Shown here piece by piece: positions 7,176 to 16,061 of a stretch of DNA of 64,000 nucleotides. How positions within the stretch are numbered: position 1 is the stretch's first letter; each line of letters opens with the position of its first letter. The DNA comes from Demequina sediminicola (lineage in GTDB: Bacteria > Actinomycetota > Actinomycetes > Actinomycetales > Demequinaceae), in the NCBI RefSeq assembly GCF_000975055.1, contig NZ_BBRB01000003.1:1-64000 (forward strand), in the 5' to 3' direction. Made by a program: the position numbers and the translations under genes. The notes beneath the pieces are model-generated. The model was not told where the DNA came from. It worked only from the letters and a program-made list of their open reading frames with translations, and ran no database searches.

Positions 7176-10168
7176 TCGTCAGTCTCCCAACCGTAAAACA
7201 CTCGCTCCATCACGGTACGAGCGTGGCGCGTGGTCCGTTCGTAGCGATCGCGTAGTTCGAGACCAGTGTCGGGTATGGCAAGGATCTCGGTGAGGATCGC
7301 AAGCTCGTGTGGGTCGCCAGGCAAGACATCACCCTCGCGAGCCTTGCCCCGAAGCGCCAGGGCGCCCCGCAAGTCCGTGGCCAGCACCCATGCGTTGGTC
7401 AGCACCTTTGCATCCTGCGCGTTCATGAGACCGGCATCCACTGCAGCATCGAGAGCATCGCGCGTGTGCGTGGTGCGCAGGCCTTCTACCTCGCGCCCGT
7501 GCTGGAGCTGCAGGAGTTGCACGGACCACTCAACGTCGGATAGCCCCCCAGGGCCGAGCTTGAGATGACGCTTGGGATCGAGGCCACGCGGAAGCCGCTC
7601 GGACTCCATGCGCGCCTTCAGCGTGCGCATCTGACGAAGCGCGGCTTCCGAGACCTCTGCGGGGTACCGGACGGGATCGATCATCTCCGTGAACGCCTGA
7701 CGTAACTCAGGATCTCCAGCACACGGGCGTGCACGGAGCAAAGCCTGAGCTTCCCACGGATCTGACCAGCGCCCGTAGTATTCCGCGCAACTGGCGAGTG
7801 AACGTGCAAGTGGACCATTGCGTCCTTCCGGACGAAGGTCAGCATCGATCGCGAGCCCGGGCTGGCTCGACACGTTCTGTAGTAACGAACGCACTCGTTG
7901 CGCTACTTTCACAGCGAGGGCTTGGCTGCCCTCGGCGGTGCCACGCCAAACAAATTGGACATCCGCATCGGAGTTGTAACTCATTTCACCGCCACCAAAG
8001 CGACCCATCGCGATGACGGCGAACTCCATCGGGAGGTCATCGAGCCCAGCCTTGTGGGCGACCTCCCAACGCGCGATCCTCAGTGCGCCTTCCACGGCAA
8101 CATCAGCACAATCAGTGACCGATGCTGCTGCTTCGCTGGAGTTAATGAGCCCTAGCGTGTCTGCGGCGGCAACGCGCGCGAGTTCACGGCGTCGCAATCC
8201 CCGCAGCGCGGAAATCGCGTGGTCTGGATCCTGCGTGCGCAAAAGGATCGCGTTCGCTTCGTTCCACAGTCGCTCATAACTACGGGGCGCTAGATCTGCA
8301 TCGTTGTCGAGCCATGTGACGTGTTCTGCAGACGCGAGTAGCGCATCGGTGACGTAAGGCGACGTCGACAATAGTCGTGCTAGACGCTCTGCGGCCGAGC
8401 CGGAGTCGCGCAGCAGCTTGAGGTACCACTGGGTGTCCGCGAGCTGCTCGGACAACGTCCGGAATGCCAAGAGCCCGGCGTCCGGGTCCGCACCTTCCGC
8501 GAACCACCCGATCATTGCCGGAAGCAATTGACGTTGGATTGACGCTCGGCGCGATACTCCCCCGGTGAGGGCGGCGATGTGACGCTGGGCCGCAGTGGCG
8601 TCGAGGAATCCCACAGCCGCGAGACGGTCGCGCGCGGCATCGTCGTCGAGCCGAGCCTCGTCAGCGCTCAGCGACGCGACCAGCGGCAAAATGGGCCTGT
8701 AGAACATGTCCAAGTGCATTGCCCGGACATCGCGGCGCGTGTCGTGCCACGCTTCCATCATGGCGTCAACCGAAGTGAACCCTGAGGCTCGCGCAAGAAC
8801 TCGGTTGCCGTGGTCGTCGTCTGGCATCACATGCGTGCGTTGCATACGGCGCAACTGCAGGCGGTGTTCCCATACGCGCAGCTGGCGGTACGACTTCTCC
8901 ATCTTTGCCGCATCAGGACGCCCCACATAGCCGCCGTCGCGAAGCGCGTGAAGTGACGTCAGCGTTGCCCTCGTGCGGAGACTCTCATCATGGCGACCGT
9001 GGACCAACTGCAGTAGCTGCACTGTGAACTCCACGTCACGCAGGCCACCCGCGCCTAGCTTGATGTGGCGATCCGCGACCTCGGCCGGAACGTGCTTTTC
9101 AACTCTGCGCCGCATCGCTTGTGCACCTGTGACAAAGCCGTCTCGCTCGACAGCAGTCCACACCATCGGCCACACGGAGTCCAGGTACTGCTGTCCGACT
9201 TCCCGGTCCCCGGCAATCGTGCGCGCCTTGAGGAGTGCTTGGAACTCCCACGACTCGGCCCATCGTTCGTAATAGGCCCGATGCGAACTGACGTTGCGCA
9301 CAAGAGCGCCGTCTTTACCTTCGGGCCTCAGGTTGGCGTCGACCTCCCACAGCGCACCCTCCGCGGCAGGGCGATCACATGTGCGGGCGGCTGCCGCGGC
9401 AAGACGCGTCGCGACTGTGATTGATTCCTGTTCCGTCGCACCCTCGCCGGGTTCCGCCACGAAAATCACGTCTACGTCGGAAACATAGTTCAGTTCCTGA
9501 GCACCACATTTGCCCATCCCCATGATCGCCAAGCGTGTCTTGGCGTGGGCGGGTTCGTTGGCTCGCGCGACGGCGAGACCAGCCTCGAGCGCGGCACCCG
9601 CAAGGTCGGCAAGCACCTCCCCCACCTCGGGGAAGATCTCCTGAGGTTGGGGGTTCCAGAGGTCTCGCGCTGCGATGCGCATGAGTTCACGCCGGTACGC
9701 AATGCGCATCGCGACGACGCCCTCGTCACCATGCACAGATGCCACCGGAGCCGCGTCCTCAGGCGAAGCACCCACTGCCTCCAAGAGCCGGGCACGGACA
9801 TCGACGTCGGACAGCGGCGCGGTGGCCGACCAACCTGCGCAATCAGCGATGAACTCGGGATGACGCACCAAGAAGTCACCAAGTGCCAGCGAACCGCCCA
9901 GGAGCTTGCCGAGGTAGACCCCTGAGCCTGCTTCCCGCAGGTCGAGAAAATCCTGCAGGTAGCCTTCGTCTCGCGCAGCCTCCGCGACACGCAACACCTG
10001 GAGGAGAGCGGCGTCAGGATCTGCCACCACAGCAAGAACCGGCGCTACGTTCTCCCAGGACTCCCCGGTGACCTCAGTCAGCGTGTCCAGCAATTGTTCT
10101 GCGCGAGCGGTCTCCATGACTCCCGCACGGCGCAACTGCGTAGCGAGTGAAACCTCGCGTGAACTCAT
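7172..10168 (-). CDS. glnE: bifunctional glutamine synthetase adenylyltransferase/deadenylase GlnE
   Basis: A 998-residue enzyme that adds and removes AMP on a tyrosine of type I-beta glutamine synthetase in response to nitrogen status. Two nucleotidyltransferase halves are visible: an N-terminal one with GKCGAQELNYVSDVD (the deadenylase-type motif) and a C-terminal one with GRFGGGEMSYNSDADVQF (the adenylylase-type motif). Each is followed by a helical domain with RPEGK/RPEGR and LGPGGLSDVEW-type motifs. Length and order are normal for the family. It starts 12 bp after glnA2, giving the actinobacterial glnA2-glnE arrangement, and overlaps the next membrane-protein gene by 4 nt. Confidence 0.97.
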   Translation of the reverse strand: MSSREVSLATQLRRAGVMETARAEQLLDTLTEVTGESWENVAPVLAVVADPDAALLQVLRVAEAARDEGYLQDFLDLREAGSGVYLGKLLGGSLALGDFLVRHPEFIADCAGWSATAPLSDVDVRARLLEAVGASPEDAAPVASVHGDEGVVAMRIAYRRELMRIAARDLWNPQPQEIFPEVGEVLADLAGAALEAGLAVARANEPAHAKTRLAIMGMGKCGAQELNYVSDVDVIFVAEPGEGATEQESITVATRLAAAAARTCDRPAAEGALWEVDANLRPEGKDGALVRNVSSHRAYYERWAESWEFQALLKARTIAGDREVGQQYLDSVWPMVWTAVERDGFVTGAQAMRRRVEKHVPAEVADRHIKLGAGGLRDVEFTVQLLQLVHGRHDESLRTRATLTSLHALRDGGYVGRPDAAKMEKSYRQLRVWEHRLQLRRMQRTHVMPDDDHGNRVLARASGFTSVDAMMEAWHDTRRDVRAMHLDMFYRPILPLVASLSADEARLDDDAARDRLAAVGFLDATAAQRHIAALTGGVSRRASIQRQLLPAMIGWFAEGADPDAGLLAFRTLSEQLADTQWYLKLLRDSGSAAERLARLLSTSPYVTDALLASAEHVTWLDNDADLAPRSYERLWNEANAILLRTQDPDHAISALRGLRRRELARVAAADTLGLINSSEAAASVTDCADVAVEGALRIARWEVAHKAGLDDLPMEFAVIAMGRFGGGEMSYNSDADVQFVWRGTAEGSQALAVKVAQRVRSLLQNVSSQPGLAIDADLRPEGRNGPLARSLASCAEYYGRWSDPWEAQALLRARPCAGDPELRQAFTEMIDPVRYPAEVSEAALRQMRTLKARMESERLPRGLDPKRHLKLGPGGLSDVEWSVQLLQLQHGREVEGLRTTHTRDALDAAVDAGLMNAQDAKVLTNAWVLATDLRGALALRGKAREGDVLPGDPHELAILTEILAIPDTGLELRDRYERTTRHARTVMERVFYGWETDE

Positions 10169-10180
10169 GGGCCGGCGCCC

Positions 10181-11515
10181 CTAGAGGACTGGCAGGTACT
10201 GTTCGAGCTCGTAGGGCGTCACTTGCGCTCGGTACGCTTCCCACTCGGCCCGCTTGTTGCGCAACACAAAGTCGAAGACCCGTTCGCCAAGTGTCTCGGC
10301 GACGAGTTCGGACTTCTCCATCACTTGAATCGCCTCGGAGAGCGAGGCAGGCAGTGGCTCGTATCCCATTGCGCGACGCTCGGCGGGGCTGAGCTCCCAC
10401 ACGTCGTCTTCAGCGCCGTCTGGCAGTTCGAGGCCGTCTTCGATGCCCTTGAGGCCAGCAGCCAAGAGTACGGAGAAGGCAAGGTACGGGTTCGCCGCTG
10501 AGTCCATCGCACGGTACTCCACACGAGTGGACTGGCCCTTGCCTGGCTTGTGGGTGGGCACGCGAACCAGTGCGGAACGGTTGTTCGAACCCCAGCACAC
10601 AAACGAGGGCGCTTCCGCGCCTCCCCAGAGGCGCTTGTACGAGTTGACGTACTGGTTGGTGATCGCGGTGATCTCCGGAGCGTACTTCAGCAGGCCTGCG
10701 ATGAATTGGCGCGCCGTCGGTGAGAGTTGGTGATCTGCTCCAGGCTCGTAGAACGCGTTGCTGTCGCCCTCGAACAGGCTGAGGTGCGTGTGCATGCCAG
10801 AGCCAGGTCCGTCTACAAGTGGCTTAGGCATGAAGGAAGCGAAGACACCCTGCTCCAGGGCCACTTCCTTGACGACCGTCCGGAACGTCATGATGTTGTC
10901 GGCCATCGACAAGGCGTCTGCGTAGCGGAGGTCAATCTCATTCTGTCCGGGCCCTGCCTCGTGGTGCGAGAACTCCACCGAGATTCCCATGGACTCGAGC
11001 ATCGTGATCGCTTCACGGCGGAAGTTGTGTGCGGTGCCACGCGGAACGTTGTCGAAGTATCCAGCCTTGTCAACTGGCTTGGGCGGCTGGCCGCTCTCGG
11101 GTGGCTCGACCAGGTAAAACTCGATCTCAGGGTGCGTGTAGAACGTGAAGCCCTGCGCCGATGCCTTGTCGAGGTTGCGCTTGAGTACCTGGCGGGGGTC
11201 GGTCAGTGCCGCCTCGCCGTCAGGAGTGGAGATGTCACAGAACATACGGGCAGCACCCTGCCGGGCTCCACGCCACGGAAGGATCTGGAACGTCGACGGA
11301 TCGGGCTTGGCGATCATGTCTGCCTCGTAGACGCGCGTCAGCCCCTCAACAGCAGAGCCATCGAAGCCGATGCCCTCGTTGAACGCGTTCTCCAACTCGG
11401 CTGGCGCGATCGCGACTGACTTAAGTACGCCGAGCACGTCAGTGAACCACAGTCGGATAAATCGAATGTCTCGCTCCTCGACGCTGCGGAGCACGTATTC
11501 CTGTTGCTTATCCAT
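10181..11515 (-). CDS. glnA2: glutamine synthetase type I-alpha, GlnA2
   Basis: A 444-residue enzyme making glutamine from glutamate, ammonia and ATP as a dodecamer. It has the beta-grasp domain (residues 1-110, GIGFDGSAVEG) and the catalytic domain with GMHTHLSL, NSYKRLWGG and the glutamate-binding loop. Where I-beta enzymes carry the adenylylated tyrosine in NLYDLPPEE, this protein has DDVWELSPAER, with Trp in place of Tyr. This, with the short length and the position next to glnE, identifies the alpha form GlnA2 rather than GlnA1. The ATG at 11515 follows AGGATGG; a 16-residue upstream extension is unsupported. The main GlnA1 target of GlnE is not in this window. Confidence 0.93.
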   Translation of the reverse strand: MDKQQEYVLRSVEERDIRFIRLWFTDVLGVLKSVAIAPAELENAFNEGIGFDGSAVEGLTRVYEADMIAKPDPSTFQILPWRGARQGAARMFCDISTPDGEAALTDPRQVLKRNLDKASAQGFTFYTHPEIEFYLVEPPESGQPPKPVDKAGYFDNVPRGTAHNFRREAITMLESMGISVEFSHHEAGPGQNEIDLRYADALSMADNIMTFRTVVKEVALEQGVFASFMPKPLVDGPGSGMHTHLSLFEGDSNAFYEPGADHQLSPTARQFIAGLLKYAPEITAITNQYVNSYKRLWGGAEAPSFVCWGSNNRSALVRVPTHKPGKGQSTRVEYRAMDSAANPYLAFSVLLAAGLKGIEDGLELPDGAEDDVWELSPAERRAMGYEPLPASLSEAIQVMEKSELVAETLGERVFDFVLRNKRAEWEAYRAQVTPYELEQYLPVL

Positions 11516-11621
11516 AGGCCCATCCTGCCCTACACATGTGTCTTTTGTGTAACGCCTCGACACGAGTATCGAGGCGTGGTTTTTACCGTGCCCGACGAAC
11601 AGTGAGCACGGCCGGTCGCAC

Positions 11622-11627
11622 TACGAT
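11622..11627 (+). promoter_or_regulatory. -10 box of a leaderless nadE promoter
   Basis: TACGAT fits TANNNT and ends 7 nt before the nadE ATG at 11635. Transcription would start at or next to the start codon, which explains the lack of an RBS. Confidence 0.55.
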
Positions 11628-11634
11628 GACTGCC

Positions 11635-13275
11635 ATGACGACGCTGCGGATTGCACTCGCCCAAGTCAACGCGTGCGTGGGCGACATTGCTGGTAATTCA
11701 CGCCTTGTGCAAGCGACGTGCCGCGAGGCTCACACACGGGGCGCGGAACTCGTGCTCTTTCCAGAGATGGTGATCACGGGATACCCCATCGAGGACCTCG
11801 CATTGCGTGCGTCATTCCAGCGCGCCAGCGCCGCTGCAGTCACCACCCTCGCCGAGGATCTGGCTGCCGCGGGCCTTGGGGATTTGCACGTCATCGTTGG
11901 GTCCTTGGGAACCGATTCCGAGGGGCGCCCGCTCAACGAAGCCGCAGTCCTCAACGGAGGTGTGGTGACGCACCGCTACGCCAAGCATCATCTTCCCAAC
12001 TACGGCGTCTTTGACGAGCGTCGCATCTTTGGCACGGGCAACGAACCATGTGTGGTGGACGTCAACGGATTCCGGGTCGGTGTCGCCGTATGTGAAGACA
12101 TTTGGGTGGACGGCGGCCCCGTGTCACAGTACGCCGATGCTGACATTGACGTGTTGGCGGTCCTCAACGGTTCCCCCTTTGAGGAAGGCAAAGGACACAT
12201 CCGCACTGATCTGGTGCGGCGGCGCGCCAAAGAAGTGGGCGCGCCTGTGGCATACGTCAACCTCTGGGGCGGCCAAGATGACCTGGTCTTTGACGGACAC
12301 TCCTTCATCGTCGACGCCGACGGCTCATGGATGGCCAATGCCCCGGGCTTCGAAGATGCGCTCGTCACCTGGGACGTTCCGCAGGCAGGTACCAGTGGCC
12401 AGCAATCGGACGTGGTCGACTTCGCCAGCGACGACGAGCAGGTGTACCGCGCGTGTGTCACTGGACTGCGCGACTATGTCACGAAAACCGGCTTCACGTC
12501 CGTGGTGCTAGGCATGTCTGGCGGCATCGATTCCGCTTTGACGGCGGCGATCGCCGCGGATGCCATCGGAGGCGCGAATGTCACCGGTGTGGCGATGCCT
12601 TCCGAGTATTCGTCGCAGCACTCTCTTGACGACGCCGAGGACCTAGCCAAGCGCCTGGGCGCTCACTACCGCGTCCAGCCCATCGCACCCATCGTCGAGG
12701 CCTTTCAGCAGCAGCTGGCGTTAGAAGGGGTTGCCGAGGAGAATCTTCAGGCCCGAGTGCGCGGCGTGATCCTTATGGGTATCTCCAACCGCGAAAACCA
12801 CCTGGTGATTGCCCCTGGGAACAAGTCTGAGCTCGCCACTGGCTACGCCACGATTTACGATGCAGGCTCCATCGGTGGATTCGCTCCGCTCAAGGATGTC
12901 GACAAAACGCGAGTCTGGGACCTCGCACGCTGGCGAAACGCGCGCGCCGAATCCCTCGGTGAAACTCCACCGATCCCCGAGAGCTCCATCACCAAGCCAC
13001 CGAGCGCCGAACTGCGCCCAGGGCAAACCGATCAGGACTCGCTCCCACCGTACGAACTCCTTGACGAAGTGCTCGACGCGTATGTCGAGCATGCTGAAGG
13101 CAGGCCCGAACTGCTGGCGCGAGGGTTTGACCCCGAGGTCGTTGACACCGTTCTTCGTCTCGTCGACAGAGCAGAATGGAAGCGCCGCCAGTACCCCCTC
13201 GGACCTAAGGTGACGGCACTTGCGTTCGGACGCGACAGGCGCCTACCCATCACCAACAGGTGGCAAGAGCGCTAG
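11635..13275 (+). CDS. nadE: glutamine-dependent NAD+ synthetase
   Basis: A 546-residue two-domain enzyme that makes NAD+ from deamido-NAD+, ATP and glutamine. Residues 1 to about 255 are a nitrilase-type glutaminase domain with the Glu-Lys-Cys triad: FPEMVITGYP, KHHLPNYGVFDE and VAVCEDIW. The rest is the synthetase with the PP-loop LGMSGGIDSAL and the SELATGYATIYDAG motif. No RBS precedes either ATG (11626 or 11635). The second is preferred because a TACGAT -10 box lies 7 nt upstream and it gives the conserved start TTLRIALAQVN. It is divergent from glnA2, sharing a region of about 120 bp. Confidence 0.95.
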   Translation: MTTLRIALAQVNACVGDIAGNSRLVQATCREAHTRGAELVLFPEMVITGYPIEDLALRASFQRASAAAVTTLAEDLAAAGLGDLHVIVGSLGTDSEGRPLNEAAVLNGGVVTHRYAKHHLPNYGVFDERRIFGTGNEPCVVDVNGFRVGVAVCEDIWVDGGPVSQYADADIDVLAVLNGSPFEEGKGHIRTDLVRRRAKEVGAPVAYVNLWGGQDDLVFDGHSFIVDADGSWMANAPGFEDALVTWDVPQAGTSGQQSDVVDFASDDEQVYRACVTGLRDYVTKTGFTSVVLGMSGGIDSALTAAIAADAIGGANVTGVAMPSEYSSQHSLDDAEDLAKRLGAHYRVQPIAPIVEAFQQQLALEGVAEENLQARVRGVILMGISNRENHLVIAPGNKSELATGYATIYDAGSIGGFAPLKDVDKTRVWDLARWRNARAESLGETPPIPESSITKPPSAELRPGQTDQDSLPPYELLDEVLDAYVEHAEGRPELLARGFDPEVVDTVLRLVDRAEWKRRQYPLGPKVTALAFGRDRRLPITNRWQER

Positions 13276-13304
13276 CCGCGCACGCATCGGCTCTACAGAC
13301 GATT

Positions 13305-13310
13305 TAGAGT
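13305..13310 (+). promoter_or_regulatory. -10 box of a leaderless panB promoter
   Basis: TAGAGT fits TANNNT and ends 6 nt before the panB ATG at 13317. The intervening GGAGCC could also act as a weak RBS if transcription started further upstream, so the leaderless reading is likely but not exclusive. Confidence 0.5.
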
Positions 13311-13316
13311 GGAGCC

Positions 13317-14117
13317 ATGAAGAAGGTTCGGATCCACCACTTCGCGGAGATGAAGTCGCGTGGCGAGAAAATCACCATGTTGACCGCGTATGACTACCCC
13401 ACCGCACAAGCATTCGACGCAGCAGGAGTCGACATGCTGCTCGTCGGGGACTCGCTCGGGGACAACATCCTTGGCTACGACTCAACCGTGCCGCTGACGC
13501 TCGATGAGATGATCCCGTTCGCACGCGCAGTGTCCCGCGCAGCGAATCGGGCGTTCGTGGTTGCAGACCTGCCCTTCGGCAGTTACGAGGTCTCCCCCGA
13601 GCAAGCCGTCGAATCTTCGATCCGCATGATGAAACTCTCCGGCGCCAATGCCATCAAGTTCGAAGGTGGACGCCGCATTGCCCGTCAGGTCAAGGCCGTC
13701 ACCGACGCGGGCATTCCGTTCTGTGGCCACCTCGGGTTCACTCCGCAGTCCGAGAACGCTCTGGGCGGTCGGCGCATTCAAGGGCGGGGTGAAGCAGCCT
13801 ACGAAGAGATGCTGGCCGATGCCCTCGCGCTCCAAGAGGCTGGCGCCTTTGCCGTCGTTCTTGAAATGGTGGTGGCCCCTATCGCCAAGCGTCTCTCCGA
13901 GGCACTCGATATCCCCACTATCGGCATCGGTGCAGGCTCCGACACCGACGGCCAAGTGCTGGTGTGGCTCGACGCCATGGGCGTTGGAGACTGGCACCCC
14001 AGCTTCTCCAAACAGTTCGCCTCAGTAGGCGAGGCAATGAAGAATGGCGCTGCGGCATACGTGTCGGAAGTGAAGTCCACCGAGTTTCCGGACGCGACTC
14101 ACACGTTCGACGAATAG
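13317..14117 (+). CDS. panB: 3-methyl-2-oxobutanoate hydroxymethyltransferase
   Basis: A 266-residue TIM-barrel enzyme for the first step of pantothenate (coenzyme A) synthesis: it transfers a hydroxymethyl group from methylene-tetrahydrofolate to alpha-ketoisovalerate, giving ketopantoate. The metal-binding motif LLVGDSLG, the ADLPFGSYE motif, IKFEGG and GHLGFTPQS are all present, and the length is normal. It lies 41 bp after nadE with its own TANNNT box. The conserved actinobacterial order glnE-glnA2-panB is kept. Confidence 0.96.
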   Translation: MKKVRIHHFAEMKSRGEKITMLTAYDYPTAQAFDAAGVDMLLVGDSLGDNILGYDSTVPLTLDEMIPFARAVSRAANRAFVVADLPFGSYEVSPEQAVESSIRMMKLSGANAIKFEGGRRIARQVKAVTDAGIPFCGHLGFTPQSENALGGRRIQGRGEAAYEEMLADALALQEAGAFAVVLEMVVAPIAKRLSEALDIPTIGIGAGSDTDGQVLVWLDAMGVGDWHPSFSKQFASVGEAMKNGAAAYVSEVKSTEFPDATHTFDE

Positions 14118-14129
14118 CCCCCACGACAC

Positions 14130-14327
14130 CTAGTTCTGGCGCCACTCCTTGTCCGCGTCATCCCACGCATCGGTCCTCTTGCGCGCGGTCTCAAGTGCCT
14201 GGGCTGCTTCCTCACGTGTCGCGTACGGGCCCATGCGGCTTTCCCACGACGAGACGCGTCCCTCTTCGACCTCGCCTGTGTTGATGTTGTAGTAGTACTC
14301 GCCACTGGTGGCGTTTTCGTTGGACAT
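14130..14327 (-). CDS. small SPOR-like protein, 65 aa
   Basis: A small acidic soluble protein: it starts with a YYYN motif, followed by GEVEEG, a WESRMGPYATREEA segment and a Trp/Asp-rich end. Short proteins of this type, often called SPOR-domain or mislabelled methionine aminopeptidase, occur next to map in Micrococcales (family knowledge from memory). The ATG at 14327 has a strong GGAGGTGA RBS on the minus strand. Longer frames into map are antisense noise. It is divergent from map with only 31 bp between them, so the promoters overlap. Function unknown. Confidence 0.8.
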   Translation of the reverse strand: MSNENATSGEYYYNINTGEVEEGRVSSWESRMGPYATREEAAQALETARKRTDAWDDADKEWRQN

Positions 14328-14345
14328 TCCCGTCACCTCCCCCAA

Positions 14346-14351
14346 TAGACT
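14346..14351 (+). promoter_or_regulatory. -10 box of a leaderless map promoter
   Basis: TAGACT ends 7 nt before the map ATG at 14359. A TTGGACA at 14320-14326, overlapping the start codon of the divergent small gene, could be the -35 with long spacing. There is no RBS in the 7-nt gap. Confidence 0.55.
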
Positions 14352-14358
14352 GCCAGGC

Positions 14359-15240
14359 ATGAGCCTCACGCGCGACAAGATCACCCAAGGCACCGTTGCC
14401 CCACGACGAGACGTCCCCACCTCGATCACCCGACCGGAGTACGTGGGCCGTGCCACCGCCGCCGAATGGCAGGGTGGCGATGTCCACGACTCCGAGACCA
14501 TTGAGCGCATCCGCATCAGCGCCAAGATTGCCGCTGGCGCTCTTGCCGAGGTGGGGCGCAACGTCCGCCCCGGCATCACCACCGATGAGCTCGACCGCAT
14601 TGGACATGAGTATGTCCTCGACCACGGTGCATACCCCTCGACCCTCGGTTATCCCGGGGCCGCAGGACGACCACCGTTCCCCAAGGCTCTCTGCACGTCG
14701 GTGAATGAAGTGATCTGCCACGGGATTCCAGATTCCACTGTGATCGAAGACGGCGACATCGTGAAGGTCGACATCACCGCGTACAAGAACAATGTCCACG
14801 GCGACAACTGCGGTTCATTTATCGCTGGCGAAGGATCGCCAGAAGCCCGGCAGCTCGTGGAAGTCACCCACGAAGCCATGATGCGCGGGATCAAGGCCGC
14901 CCGGATTGGCCGCGAGGTGAACGTGATTGGCCGCGTCATCGAAAAGTACGCCACCCGTTTCGGATATGAATCAGTACGTAACTACACCGGCCACGGCGTT
15001 GGCCCGGCGTTTCACACGGGGTTGATCATCCCCCACTATGACGCAGCGCCCATGCACGACGATGTCATCGAGGCAGGCATGGTTTTCACCGTAGAGCCGA
15101 TGCTGTGTATGGGGTCCGAAGCCAGCCACGAGTGGGATGACGGCTGGACAGTCGTCACCGACGATGGATCGTGGGTTGCTCAGTTCGAACACACGATCCT
15201 CATCACTGAAGATGGCGCGGAGGTGCTGACGCTCCCATGA
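14359..15240 (+). CDS. map: methionine aminopeptidase, type I with N-terminal extension
   Basis: A 293-residue pita-bread metalloprotease removing the initiator methionine from nascent proteins. The five metal ligands of the family can be placed: Asp in VKVDITAY, Asp in VHGDNCGSF, His in YTGHGVG, Glu in TVEPMLC and Glu in QFEHTILI. The roughly 35-residue N-terminal extension (RRDVPTSITRPEYVG) matches the actinobacterial MapB form. The ATG at 14359 is supported by the TAGACT box; the longer frame starts inside the divergent gene. The stop overlaps the ppgK start (ATGA). Confidence 0.95.
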   Translation: MSLTRDKITQGTVAPRRDVPTSITRPEYVGRATAAEWQGGDVHDSETIERIRISAKIAAGALAEVGRNVRPGITTDELDRIGHEYVLDHGAYPSTLGYPGAAGRPPFPKALCTSVNEVICHGIPDSTVIEDGDIVKVDITAYKNNVHGDNCGSFIAGEGSPEARQLVEVTHEAMMRGIKAARIGREVNVIGRVIEKYATRFGYESVRNYTGHGVGPAFHTGLIIPHYDAAPMHDDVIEAGMVFTVEPMLCMGSEASHEWDDGWTVVTDDGSWVAQFEHTILITEDGAEVLTLP

Positions 15241-16046
15241 GTTCCAAGATCGCACTGGGCATCGACATCGGCGGCACCGGCATCAAAGCGGCACCCGTCA
15301 AACTCAAGAACGGCAAGTTTCAGGAAGACCGCTACCGGATTCCCACACCCAAGCCCGCCACTCCCGATGCGGTCGCGACAACTGTCGCACGCTGCATCCA
15401 ACACTTTGACCCGCCCGTTGGCACCCCAATCGGCGTAGCGTTCCCGGGAGTCATCCAGCAGGGCATCGCACGCACCGCTGCAAATCTTGGCGACGAATGG
15501 ATCGGCCAAGACGTCCGTGCACTCGTGCGGGAACGTTCAGGCCACGACGTCCAGATCATGAACGACGCCGATGCCGCTGGCATGGGCGAACACCGCTATG
15601 GCGCAGCGCAAGGCCGAGACGGCGTGATCCTGATGACGACCCTTGGCACCGGAATCGGGAGCGCCTTGATCGCAGACGGCCAACTCGTGGCCAACACCGA
15701 GTTTGGCCACACCATGATCGATGGTGAGATCGCCGAATACTGGGCTGCCGAATCCGCACGCAGTCGGCTCGATCTCGACTGGGACGGCTGGATCGTCAAC
15801 CTGCAACGCTTCTACTCCGAGATGGAACGGCTGCTGTGGCCCGACCTCATCATCGTGGGCGGCGGCGTGTCGAAATCGCACCACATGTTCCTCCCCCACC
15901 TCAACCTCAAGGCGCCCATCATCCCTGCGGAGCTGCGCAATGGCGCCGGAATCGTCGGTGCCGCCGCATGGGCTAGCAGTGCTAGCAAGCGCGAGGAGAA
16001 GAACGCGAAGGCTGCGAACAAGAAAGCCGCCAAGAAGTCTCAGTAG
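15237..16046 (+). CDS. ppgK: polyphosphate glucokinase
   Basis: A 269-residue ROK-family kinase that phosphorylates glucose using inorganic polyphosphate and, usually, ATP. Motifs visible are phosphate-1 GIDIGGTGIKAAPV, the catalytic-base segment NDADAAGMGEHRYG and phosphate-2 TTLGTGIGSALI. The protein ends in a lysine/alanine-rich tail (about 20 residues), seen in some relatives and possibly helping bind polyanionic polyphosphate (inference). It overlaps map by 4 nt (ATGA), so the two are translationally coupled. Confidence 0.93.
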   Translation: MSSKIALGIDIGGTGIKAAPVKLKNGKFQEDRYRIPTPKPATPDAVATTVARCIQHFDPPVGTPIGVAFPGVIQQGIARTAANLGDEWIGQDVRALVRERSGHDVQIMNDADAAGMGEHRYGAAQGRDGVILMTTLGTGIGSALIADGQLVANTEFGHTMIDGEIAEYWAAESARSRLDLDWDGWIVNLQRFYSEMERLLWPDLIIVGGGVSKSHHMFLPHLNLKAPIIPAELRNGAGIVGAAAWASSASKREEKNAKAANKKAAKKSQ

Positions 16047-16061
16047 CCGCTCCGACGCTAC

